64,000 bases of DNA from Channallabes apus (taxonomy: Eukaryota > Chordata > Actinopteri > Siluriformes > Clariidae), in assembly GCA_030522415.1 (NCBI GenBank), contig CM060112.1, positions 5,596,501 to 5,660,500 of the forward strand. Reading direction: 5' to 3'. Both the position numbers and the translations under genes were made by a program. The first letter of the stretch is position 1; the number at the start of each line of letters is the position of its first letter. The notes under the pieces were generated by a model that was not told where the DNA came from, made no database searches, and was given only the letters and a program-made list of their open reading frames with translations. This document shows, in pieces, positions 25,001-32,749 of the stretch.

Positions 25001-28000
25001 GAAGAAACCTTGAGAGGAACCGGACTCAACAGGGAACCCATCCTCATTTGGGTGAAACAGGATGCAGGAGTTGATCTGCATTTATGATATAACAGTTGAT
25101 GTTAATTGATGTTAATATGGAGTCCAGGTAGTTTATTGGAGACTCGTAGGTAGACTTGTAGGAAATTCCATTCTTGAACTATCGAGCAACTGCAGCCAAG
25201 TCAAGTCCTCAGAGCAACAGCTGTCAACACCAGTCGAGGCCAGAACCATCTTCATAGTAGAGTGAAATCCCCACCAGACGCATCCCAAAGAAACACACGG
25301 GGCATCTGTAAATATGATCTCATAATGCTGCAAATTCAACAAAAGCATATTTTCAGTTCTTTACAACCTATCTTCTTTGTCTTTCGGCTGTTCCCTTTCA
25401 GGGGTCGCCACAGCGAATCATCTGCCTCCATCTAACCCTATCCTCTGCATCCTCTTCTCTCACACCAACTAACTTCATGTCCTCTCTCACTGCATCCATA
25501 AATCTTCTCTTTGGTCTTCCTCTAGACCTCCTGCCTGGCAGTTCCAACCTCAGCATCCTTCTACCGATATATTCACACTCTCTCCTCTGAACATGTCCAA
25601 ACCACCTCAATCTGGCCTCTCTGACTTTATCTCCAAAACATCTAACATGGGTTGTCCCTCTGATGAACTCATTCCTGATCCTATCCATCCTTGTCACTCC
25701 CAAAGAGAACCTCAACATCTTCAGCTCTGCTACCTCCAGCTCTGCCTCCTGTCTTTTCTTCAGTGCCACTGTCTCTAAGCCATAGAGCATCGCTGGTCTC
25801 AGTTCTTTACAACCTATAAAATGTTTTAACTCTGTTGTGCATAATAATTTGGAACAGTGCGTTTTTATTTATTTATTTATAAATATTATCATTAGGAGGT
25901 TTGTTCAATACAATTTGAATTATACCCTAATGGTTGATGACTTGAAAATTATACTGACTGTCATTTGCATTGACTAATTACTGTATGAAAATCAGAGAAA
26001 GATATCATTTGCGTAATAATTTGTAACACAGTGTATGTATTTATTATATGCCTCTTCTGTATCTCAAAAGTATCTCAAACCAGAATTTATTAATGGCAGC
26101 AATTAAATAGATTTTGTAGTATTTCATAGCATGCCACGCCATTCCAATGGGATTCATGACAGGAGATTTGGCGGGTGCCTTCACCCAGTTAATTCCCTCT
26201 TCACCGATCACTGTTTCCTGCAGCAGTGTGCTTCGGGTCATTGTCCTGGAAAAAACGGTGATGAATACCGAAGGTTTCCTTAATTTTTGGGCAGCGATTC
26301 CATTTATAATCGCCTCTTCGAAAAAAAGACCGTGCATACACACCTACTGTACAGTATGAGACGCGCGGACACAGACAATCTCTCCGTACAGATACACCAT
26401 GCAGGCAACAACTGAACAACAGGTCATAAATACACCTGGCCATAAATAAAAATGAATATTTAGGCCTAAAAAAGGTGCTTTAAAATTCATCTAAAATTCA
26501 TTCGTCGGCGTGTGTAAACCCTCAGCCTTAACAAAAGGCAGCGCTTTGATCAAAAGGATGATAAATGCTTGCGATTTATTGATAAAAATTCCGGCAGCGC
26601 GTATGTAAATCCAATTCATTCGTAAGTCTAACAAATTGAGTCTTATACACCTTTGACACGAATATTTTACAATGTAAAGAATAAAAATAAACACACATAC
26701 ACAAGTTTGGTGTTTTGGTTCCTCATTATACTCTCGCCTCCAAATAACAAGAACAATCATGGTGACATGGTGGGGATCCTGTGACAATGCTACATAGTGT
26801 TTACTGTGCGCTTGAACGGAAACCATTTTGTCTCAGAGCTGTTTCAAAATGTGAACTCTGTCTTGTTGAGGATTTTCCGAAACTAGGATAATTCACAATC
26901 AGGACAGCTTTACAGGACAAACATTTTCTATCATGTTGTCCTGGACTGATTCATTGAAACCAGTGAGGCCGACTCATTTCTCCCATAGGATGAAATATAC
27001 CAAATATACAATATACATCACTTTTGACATGTTATACATTCACTTACACATTAAAAATATTGCATATAATTGCAAATATTGGTATCTGTGTCTACGTTTT
27101 TGTACAATATATTTGAGCAACTTCTGCAATTTGTTTGCATCTACGAATGTCTGTTCATATTTGCAGAAAATGTAACTCAATGGTTCATAAGTCAGGGACG
27201 TACTGTATTTTAGTGTTGCAGTGTTAAAGTGAAACAAAAAGATGCCTATGGATATATTTATTCCAGTTGGAGCAACTGACATTTGAATATTCACCCAAAC
27301 AAACAAAATAAAATAGGGCCTACCTTACCCCAAGCAGCTCCATCTACAGCCAAAAGTTTTGAGAAGGACACACATTTTACACAACGTCTACTGTCTCAGT
27401 TTTTATCTTATGTTATGAAGAGTGATCAGATGAATTGAAATTAATTGAAATCAAAGTCCCCCTTTGCCATGAAAATAAACTTAATCCTCTGCCCCCAAAA
27501 ATAAATTTCTATTGCGTTTCAGCCCTGCCTGTTTAGGAACAGCTGACATAATGCCAGCGATTCTCTCGTTAACACAGGTGAGAGTGTTGACAAGCTCAAG
27601 GCTGGAGATTACTCTGTCATGCTGATTGAGTTAGCATAGAAGCTTTAACACCATCTCTCCACAGACACTAGTACTAAAGCTCTCCTCTCTTGGATTAAGC
27701 CCTACAGTGGGGAACTGGGTCCTCGACTTCCTGACCAACAGGTCTCAAACTGTCAGGATCTACGATACCATCTCCTCCTCCATCACTCTCAGCACAGGCT
27801 CGCCTCAAGGGTGCGTGCTGAGCCCCCTCCTGTTCACTCTATTGAGTGTATGACTGCATAGCGAGACACTCCAGCTGCCATATAGTCAAATTCGCAGATG
27901 ACACAGCAGTAGTGGGATGCATCATTAACAACGATGAATCCTATTACAGAGAGGAGGTGGAACAACTGGTACAGTGGTGTAGGGATAACAACCTGTGCAT

Positions 28001-29512
28001 CAATGTAAATAAGACCAAAGAGATGGTGGTGGACTTCAGGAAGGAGAAGCAAACTCCTCTCCCCCTACACATTGATGGAGCCCTGCAGAGAGTAGTTAAG
28101 GCTGCACAGAGGACAGTGGGGAGCAGGCTCCCCTCTATCACTGAACTGTACACTGCAAGATGCAGAGGAAGAGCTCTCCGCATTATTAAGGACTCCACTC
28201 ACCCTGCACACAGTCTATTTCAACCTCTTCCCTCAGGCAGAAGGCTGAGGAGCCTTCAGTGCAAGACCACCAGGCTCAAAAACAGCTTTTACCCTGAGGC
28301 AATTAGACTGCTGAACTCTAGTCATGCTCTGTAGGTCCTCTCCCATCAAACACAATCATACACAATCACAAGCTGCTAACAATAGATAGTATTTAATTAC
28401 AATATATCTCTATATTTTTAAGTGCAATATATAATCCTATGGTGCAATACATTTATAACTCTATAAGCCCAATGTACAAAGTGTAAAATATAGTTTCTGT
28501 AAATGTGCAATACACTATATATAGCTTACATCTTAATTCTTGCATAATATATCTGACTGCTCTTATTTATATTAATGTATTTACACATACACATCCTCAT
28601 ATTTACCACCCTGTTATTATGTGGCTTATACGGGACCTGGGTAATAATTTCGTACCATAACATGGAAGTGTGCTGGTATGACAATAAAGAATCCTTGAAT
28701 CCTTGAATCACATAACCTCGTGCTTTTGCATCAACGATATTCGCATAAAACGAAGTTGATGGTACAAAAATACGGGAAGAATAAGGCTTACTCCAAGAAC
28801 GAGTTAATTCGTTGTGGAGGTCGCCAAAAAAAGGGAGAGAGCGGCGTTGTGGCTCCATTTCCTGGCCACCCGACCGGAATCTGTCGTCTTATTTAGAATG
28901 TTTGGGGAAGGCTTGCTCCTGCTGCCAATCAATGTACAGCCGTTCGACTGCACGCATTATGACTTCAAGCAGCTCCTCAAATTCTCTATCCTCCTTAGAG
29001 GAGCATTCTGAGGTAGCTACTTCCATTTCTACAGAAACAAGAGAGCGAGTCTCTTCTACACACTCACAAGAAGCACCGGAGCGCACTTGTGAAGTGGAAG
29101 TAGAGACTTTCCGATCGGAAGAGAGGGCGAGACAAAGGAGAGGAGAATCCATCTCGTGGGCCTCGGCCAGATCTGCTTGTGAGTCCCAGGATCTGCTTGT
29201 GAGCCCCACTTTCACGCAGCATCGAGTGTAGCCTTTGAAAGGAAACAACAAAACACACAAAATATTAATAAATACAAATTAACACAAAAAATATGTAAAA
29301 TGCAACAGTCATGCAGAAGGCATGGAATAAAGTGAATAAGTGAGGGTTCCTGCTTACATTTGTATTACCAAAGCTTAAAATAAATAGATTCTAGACTCAT
29401 TTAACTGAAATGATATTGTATTATATTAAAATAATAATATTAATATTAATATTAAAATAGTAATATTAACAATAATATTAATACTACTACTACTAACAAG
29501 AACAACAACAAC

Positions 29513-29546
<34 letters not shown>

Positions 29547-31048
29547 TGAATGAATGAAAGCAATGAAAGTGCTACAAGATTAAACTCTGTACAAATATTT
29601 TAATGTCCCAGTAAATACTGACATGTTTTTCCCCTTTTTGGCTAATCCTGGGTGGCACAGTGGCGTATTGGTTAGCCTTGTCTCCTTGTACCTCCATGGT
29701 CTGGGTTTGATTCCCGGGGAGGTTCGATTCCCACCTCTACAGTATGTGCATGGAGTTTGCATGTTCTCCCTGTGCTTTGTGGACAGATTGGGCTAATTGG
29801 CATTCCTACTGTAAATTGACTGTTTTGTGTGTCTTTGTGTGCATTGCCTTGCCTTGTGCCCTAAATCTCCTTGGATAGGCTCCAGGCCCCCAGCCATCCT
29901 GGATAAAGCAGTATAGATGATGAGTGAATGGATAATACTGTCACTTACTCTGTAATGCTCCAGCTTGTGTGTAATTTTTCTGCATAATTAAACTCGGTAC
30001 AAATATTTTAATGTCAATTTATTTTATTATATTATTGATCAGTTCAGCACTATTAAGATTGTTTAAATTATTATCGCTTCTTTTGCCTCATGCAGCTGTA
30101 AATGTGAAATATTATGTGAAAAATATTATGTGAATATTACGTCTTCCACAGACAGTTGTTTTGAATATAGAAGAATAATAAAATGGAAATGTTGCTTGAC
30201 AGCTTGTGAAGATCAGTGATTGCATGTCTTACACTCGATGCATGAGAGTTGTCAGCTTATATTATGAGAAAGAATCTGAAATAAACACAACAGATTTGTC
30301 TGCATTTGTTGGAGCTTTTAACATTAGTCTTACTTTCTCTTTTTAAACATACCCGTTTTTAGTCAATGTGGCACAGCCTCATCGACTACATTTTCCACCA
30401 GTTGTGACTGCTCTATATGAACACAAACTACATTTCAATCTGAAATTGGTATCAATTTAGATATCTTTTTACTGTTGGGCAAAAAGGGTGGGGGAACTGA
30501 CACGTTTGCTTCCCAAGTGGACATAACTGCATTGCTTGAATTGAATTGAATTGAATTGAATTGAATGGGACACACAGATACTAGGACACAAAAAAAGCAC
30601 AGAGGTGCAGAGAATAAAAAATACAAAAATGTTGTACATTCATGCATCATTCATCATGTCAAAAGAGTCATATACAGTATGTGATGTGTTTAATTATGTT
30701 CTCTTTATTTTCCTCATGTCATTTTAGTGACACAGTATTCCAGAGAGGTGAGTCCACCCTGACATCAATAGTACTTATTCACACGATTTGTGCTGGTAAT
30801 TTATTTGACAAAACATTTCTAGACTGTCACACTTCTAAAATGTTTTTCTCCCCATACAATTCCAGACTAATGGAGACAATGAAAGTGAATCAGAGCCTAT
30901 TTATGAGATTATGAGCCCCATCATCTTCAAGTTAGAAGCAGTGCAAGAGAATCGCAATGACGAAGCCGACCAGCCAGATTCAGTCCCCCAGAATCTACAA
31001 CACTCGATTAGACTGCACTGCTCTTCATCAGAAAGCCTGCAAGAATAA
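12385..31048 (+). CDS. Gene A: CD300/pIgR-like three-Ig-domain receptor (7 coding exons)
   Basis: Predicted exons: 12385-12424, 12518-12823, 19122-19445, 19686-20027, 21437-21547, 30728-30747 and 30866-31048, joining to 441 codons plus TAA without a stop. All junctions are GT-AG; phases are 1,1,1,1,1,0. Protein: signal peptide (about residues 1-14), three V-type Ig domains (about 14-115, 116-223, 224-337), a transmembrane helix without charged residues (about 346-368) and a tail of about 70 residues. Domains 1 and 3 show the extra cysteine pair and the DSGxYWC/DTGxYYC signature typical of CD300, CMRF35-like and pIgR-like V domains. The tail has YEIM at Tyr394, which fits YxxM (PI3K-type), but its ITIM-like unit has Pro422 in place of tyrosine. 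There is no stalk exon as in gene B. Family assignment is solid; ligand and signalling are inferred. No expression data exist here, and exon 6 (20 nt) is supported mainly by phase and homology. Confidence 0.82.
12518..12823 (+). CDS. Gene A exon 2: Ig V domain 1
   Basis: Exon between a TTGTTAG acceptor and a GTGAGT donor, phase 1 at both ends. It encodes about 102 residues: B-strand cysteine (IKCEY), an extra cysteine pair (YFC...NC) typical of CD300/pIgR domains, RFSLYHD, and DTGMYYCAV with the F-strand cysteine. N-glycosylation sequons are visible (NYT, NNS, NKS). It is nearly the same as the gene B exon at 45435-45740. Confidence 0.88.
13493..13533 (-). repeat. SINE 3' tail fragment
   Basis: Reverse of the conserved tail (AAGTCGCTCTGGATAAGAGC) found in the SINE copies at 41001, 44771 and 62399. 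No tRNA-like head here. Confidence 0.55.
14417..14690. mobile_element. Palindromic fold-back MITE, copy 1
   Basis: The ends CTCACCTATGCGGTT and AACCGCATAGGTGAG are inverted repeats, and internal arms (CACGG/CCGTG-rich, with ATTAAACATGTTTAAT inside) extend the fold. Surrounding TAATA/TATTA bases could be a short AT target. A second copy lies at 32100-32341. It resembles Harbinger-type MITEs in style, but the family is not proven. Confidence 0.6.
15361..15465 (+). repeat. Direct repeat flanking gypsy element, left copy
   Basis: 105 bases nearly identical to 18349-18453, starting GTTTAGTTTGTCTTATTACA and ending TCAATTCACTGTT. The two lie either side of the IN-RT region, so they may be LTR remnants. 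Confidence 0.6.
15715..16718 (+). pseudogene. Gypsy integrase (broken)
   Basis: Pre-integrase region, then an HHCC zinc-binding domain ([10 protein letters not shown] ... CRMCQTCQ, about 15967-16090), then the core: [19 protein letters not shown] with the first Asp and [12 protein letters not shown] with the second. The third catalytic residue, expected as Glu in the GAxER motif, is Lys (GAVKRFHQ, codon 16453-16455). There is a stop at 16276-16278, a T-rich insertion at about 16312 and frame changes after 16560. The integrase cannot be active. Confidence 0.78.
17037..18348 (+). pseudogene. Gypsy reverse transcriptase and RNase H (broken)
   Basis: Fragments in two frames: [12 protein letters not shown], the RT entry segment ([31 protein letters not shown], stop at 17472), [17 protein letters not shown], the polymerase box YLDD (17755-17766), [35 protein letters not shown], then the start of RNase H ([16 protein letters not shown], stop at 18238, then [20 protein letters not shown]). 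RNase H is cut short. The signature is Ty3/gypsy. Confidence 0.85.
18349..18453 (+). repeat. Direct repeat flanking gypsy element, right copy
   Basis: Pairs with 15361-15465 (a few substitutions). It joins the RNase H frame directly, so it is either the start of a 3' LTR or a deletion junction. Confidence 0.6.
18460..18640 (+). repeat. tRNA-SINE body fragment
   Basis: CAGTCCAAAGACATGCAG, TTAGGCTAATTG and GGATTGGCACCC match the middle of the SINEs at 40074, 46389 and 59360; the tRNA-like head is missing. Confidence 0.55.
19122..19445 (+). CDS. Gene A exon 3: Ig V domain 2
   Basis: Exon with a TTTTAACAG acceptor and GTGAGT donor, phase 1 at both ends, encoding about 108 residues. The canonical Ig cysteines are present (IKCKYE and DTGTYACAV), but the second cysteine pair is missing: the KYFC position is KYFY. 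The same holds for the paralogue at 50747-51067, so domain 2 lost that disulfide before the duplication. It follows a 6.3-kb intron that holds a decayed gypsy-like element. Confidence 0.87.
19686..20027 (+). CDS. Gene A exon 4: Ig V domain 3
   Basis: Exon from a GTACAG acceptor to ACTA|GTAAG, phase 1 at both ends, about 114 residues. It carries the most typical CD300/CMRF35-like signature: SCKYPES, FLCK...AAC extra pair, [22 protein letters not shown]. It is very close to gene B exon 4, with substitutions mainly in the middle (for example LYTV versus SYIV). Confidence 0.9.
20073..21010 (-). pseudogene. Tc1-like transposon remnant
   Basis: Starts next to a TA with the GTGAAAAAGTATTTGCCCCC end also found at 41558. 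Antisense stretches match the intact transposase at 41771-42793, for example the part for CTTTAGATGTTCTGGGG, TAATTTTGGTAGGCGTG and TTCACTACTGTTCCATG, up to the start codon region near 20990. It is interrupted and the right end is gone. It lies in intron 4 of gene A, roughly where gene B has its stalk exon. Confidence 0.7.
21437..21547 (+). CDS. Gene A exon 5: transmembrane segment
   Basis: Exon after a TTTCTTCCAG acceptor. It encodes a short KYSPPVYT linker and a hydrophobic helix, then HMRHKMQ at the cytoplasmic side. No acidic or basic residue lies within the helix, so pairing with DAP12-type adaptors is not suggested. The donor is GTACAC and runs directly into a (CA)n microsatellite (21550-21591). 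Reading through the donor would give a Thr/His-repeat tail. Confidence 0.82.
21550..21591. repeat. (CA)n at the gene A transmembrane-exon donor
   Basis: About 20 CA units beginning within the 5' splice site GTACAC of exon 5. Length variation could influence splicing. Confidence 0.9.
22008..22040. repeat. (AAT)n microsatellite
   Basis: Pure AAT/TAA units within a 1.8-kb stretch (21.6-23.4 kb) of gene A intron 5 with no recognised gene. Confidence 0.85.
22425..22510 (+). mobile_element. Tc1-like MITE end
   Basis: CACTATCGTTCAAAAGTTTGG followed by GTGATTTATTTTCTACATTC matches the left end of the complete MITE at 55179-55486; the rest is missing. Confidence 0.55.
22510..23350. repeat. Dispersed repeat shared with 35.7-36.0 kb
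   Basis: Segments such as AAGGACTTTATCTAAAAG, TTTCCAATGCTGAAGCAAAC and CAGTTACTGTAATCC recur near 35757-35960. No coding sequence; family unknown. Confidence 0.45.
23880..24760 (+). pseudogene. Tc1/mariner-type transposase remnant
   Basis: Sense fragments: a helix-turn-helix-like part ([32 protein letters not shown]) and, past stops, a degraded catalytic half with [15 protein letters not shown] and [21 protein letters not shown] segments (24440-24600). Frameshifts break the middle. The third acidic residue is visible in PIENLW. It is a different family from the element at 41558. Confidence 0.65.
24816..25318 (-). mobile_element. L2-like LINE 3' UTR, inverted
   Basis: TTTTATTTGTATAGCGCTTT, AAAGCAGCTTTACACAATC and the CCCTGAGATGG block match 4690-4930. 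Only the 3' UTR remains. Confidence 0.75.
25353..25817 (-). mobile_element. 5'-truncated LINE insertion with 19-bp target duplication
   Basis: The 19-bp TCAGTTCTTTACAACCTAT stands at 25353-25371 and again at 25799-25817. Between them is the 3' end of a non-LTR element on the minus strand, open for about 130 codons (25398-25790): [50 protein letters not shown] and [12 protein letters not shown], the basic C-terminus common in fish LINE ORF2 fragments. The clade was not settled (RTE-, L1- or R1-like). Catalytic domains are absent. Confidence 0.8.
25835..26445 (-). pseudogene. Tc1-like transposase remnant with terminal motifs
   Basis: Minus-strand pieces: [18 protein letters not shown] (second catalytic Asp), then in another frame [22 protein letters not shown], where the usual PDLNPIE is PVMNPIG, so the third acidic residue is lost. 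Two copies of a CATAATAATTTGGAACA-like motif (25847, 26009) resemble inner and outer repeats of the element end. Confidence 0.65.
27662..28716 (+). pseudogene. CR1-like LINE (Rex1/Babar-type?), truncated
   Basis: Starts inside RT ([32 protein letters not shown]), has a stop and frame change at about 27850, then [16 protein letters not shown] and [15 protein letters not shown]. After IDGA (about 28080) it jumps to [17 protein letters not shown], so about 80 residues are deleted. The C-terminus ends at TAG 28332 and the 3' end is a GACAATAAAGAATCCTTGAA tail with repeated AATCCTTG. Same general group as 47063-50395 but another subfamily. Confidence 0.78.
28717..29260 (-). pseudogene. DIRS-like retroelement gag-type ORF remnant
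   Basis: One minus-strand frame with a single TAA (about 28889): a Ser/Glu-rich part, [21 protein letters not shown], then [10 protein letters not shown] and [42 protein letters not shown]. This pattern is familiar from the first ORF of fish DIRS/tyrosine-recombinase retroelements (memory-based, not searched). No RT or recombinase is nearby. Confidence 0.5.
29511..29546. repeat. (AAT)n microsatellite
   Basis: ATA/AAT triplets in a longer AT-rich stretch from 29410. Confidence 0.85.
29650..29930 (+). repeat. tRNA-derived SINE, copy with Pol III boxes
   Basis: Head GGTGGCACAGTGGCGTATTGG with an A-box-like and a GGGTTTGATTCCC B-box-like motif; the body has GGCTAATTGGC and the end GGATAAAGCAGTATAGATGA. 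Same family as 40074-40388 in reverse. Confidence 0.65.
30533..30567. repeat. (TTGAA)n short tandem repeat
   Basis: Five to six TTGAA units; they resemble L2 tail repeats but no element body is attached. Confidence 0.6.
30728..30747 (+). CDS. Gene A exon 6: juxtamembrane mini-exon
   Basis: A 20-nt exon between CATTTTAG and GTGAGT. With the carried-over G it encodes VTQYSRE and converts phase 1 to phase 0, exactly as the 29-nt exon of gene B (54298-54326) does. It lies 9.2 kb after the transmembrane exon because of transposon insertions. The assignment rests on phase, position and homology of the next exon. Confidence 0.6.
30866..31048 (+). CDS. Gene A exon 7: cytoplasmic tail with YxxM and dead ITIM unit
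   Basis: Final exon after an ATTCCAG acceptor, 60 codons plus TAA. It starts [11 protein letters not shown], matching TNGDYENDSN in gene B, which fixes the homology. Then comes PIYEIM (Tyr394). This is not a standard ITIM because the -2 residue is Pro, but it fits YxxM. Further on, [10 protein letters not shown] lines up with one gene B repeat unit (NQSDSVYQSL), with codon CCC at 30986-30988 in place of TAC. No AATAAA is seen before a MITE begins at about 31126. Confidence 0.75.
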   Translation, partial: TNGDNESESEPIYEIMSPIIFKLEAVQENRNDEADQPDSVPQNLQHSIRLHCSSSESLQE

Positions 31049-31125
31049 CACATCTGCCATCCAAAGCCTTTACCAATCCATCAACATTTGTTCAGCAGCT
31101 TAGTCTTTTAATAGACACTCTAATA

Positions 31126-31934
31126 CAGTGGATCCTTGGATTGCAAGTAAGCACTTTGCAAGACAGGCAAAAAAAAAAAGATATACTGATATTGATATAC
31201 TGTACAAGTAGTACGCACACACTTTGTATCCGTCACGTGATCACAACTGAACCAATGGTTTTTCTCTCTCACGCGCTATGGGATTGTGGGTAATTGTTTC
31301 CCATGGTCAGTGCGTGTGCATCACTTGTACAGTCAACATTCAATGCGCGTGTACTGTTTTATTCCCTGTTAACATTGTGACCGCATGTATGCACATGTGT
31401 AAAGCAAAAGCAAGGATCATAAGAGAAGTTCCTTGTTAAAGATTCTGTTTCCAGAGTTTCTCTCTATCAGAAAGCAATGATTCTGTTAGTGTATGTGTGC
31501 GCAAATGTCATTAGAGAGGTTCCTTGTTAAAGATAGAGCAGTGTTCAGGGGTAGCTCTGTGGTTAAGGCATACGACCACTGTTTGGAAAATCCCAGGTTC
31601 AAACCCAAGCACCACCAACCTGCCATGATACGCATGCACATGCAAGTGTGAAAGTCAAGGTACACAGTAGCCTCCTCATCTCATCTAATTTTACTTACAC
31701 ACACATACTAACAGAAAAGCTGCTCTGTCAGGATTCTTTTCAAAGATAAAGTCCAGGTTATTTTTTTATATTTTTACTTTACATTTTGTATTAATTATTT
31801 TTATATGAGTATTTTTGGGTTGAGGAATGAATCTTCGGAGTTTCCATTATTTCATATTTGCTTTGCTACACGAATGCTTTGATATACAAGCATGCTTCCG
31901 GAACAAATTATGTTTGTAATCCAAGGTTTAACCA
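31126..31934. mobile_element. Mariner-like MITE with nested SINE fragment
   Basis: Left end CAGTGGATCCTTGGATTGCAAG after a TA; right end TTGTAATCCAAGGTTTAACCA followed by TA. The inner right part (CGAATGCTTTGATATACAAG, TTCCGGAACAAATTATG) suits a mariner-type MITE. A tRNA-SINE head (GGGGTAGCTCTGTGGTTAAGG) sits at 31555-31640. It begins 78 bases after the gene A stop codon, probably within the original 3' UTR. Confidence 0.6.
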
Positions 31935-32099
31935 TACTTCTTAAGTCAGGAAATTTGACCAAAAAGAGATACTAAAAGCACATTACATACCATGGACCTT
32001 TTTTTTTTTTTTTTTCAAAAAGCTTGAAGAAAGCTTGTTAAATGATGTTCAAAGGTTTGTTTTATGGCTGTAAAGAGCCAGCCTTTACCCTGATACTTA

Positions 32100-32341
32100 T
32101 ACCACTATCTCACCTTTGCGGTTCACAGTGAGATGCGGTGTTAGGCAGAGTTCTGCAATGTCCGCAAGCTTCCACGAGGACCGGCTAAAAAATTAAACAT
32201 GTTTAAAATTCTAAATTAAACATGTTTAATTTTCACGCGGAAAGATGGAAACGTACTCGCAGTGCCAAAACTCACGGTTAATCATGATGAACCGTACTTA
32301 CGCCCACCGCAAGAAACCGCGTAGGTGAGATAGGGGTATTA
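32100..32341. mobile_element. Palindromic fold-back MITE, copy 2
   Basis: CTCACCTTTGCGGTT at the left and AACCGCGTAGGTGAG-like at the right; the inside holds two ATTAAACATGTTTAA palindromes. Matches 14417-14690 in the inverted sense. Confidence 0.6.
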
Positions 32342-32749
32342 ATCTTAAGGTCCAAAAATCAAAGATATCATATGTTGTGTGACTGTCTGTGTTGAAAGCT
32401 TGTGTTGTAAAACAATATGAACTTCTATAAGTTTGAAAAAATCTTTTTTTTTTTTTTTTATGTTCTACTTTAATCATTTCATCATTTTAATATTACAAAC
32501 ATTTTCATATTAATGCTATAATTATGCATCTGCCTTCTCATGTTTTTAGACCTTTAGGATGAGGAAGTTTAGCCACTTCAATCAAAGAAGAGCCCTTCCT
32601 TATTTTAAATGACCCACTTCTATAACTGACTTTGAGTCACAGAAGTTGGGGTACAAACCTCGCAATGGAGATAGTATATGTGGACAGTCACTTCAGCAAA
32701 AGCAATGTGAGTTAGATGTGGATAACTAAGTGTTCAATAATGGTGCTAA

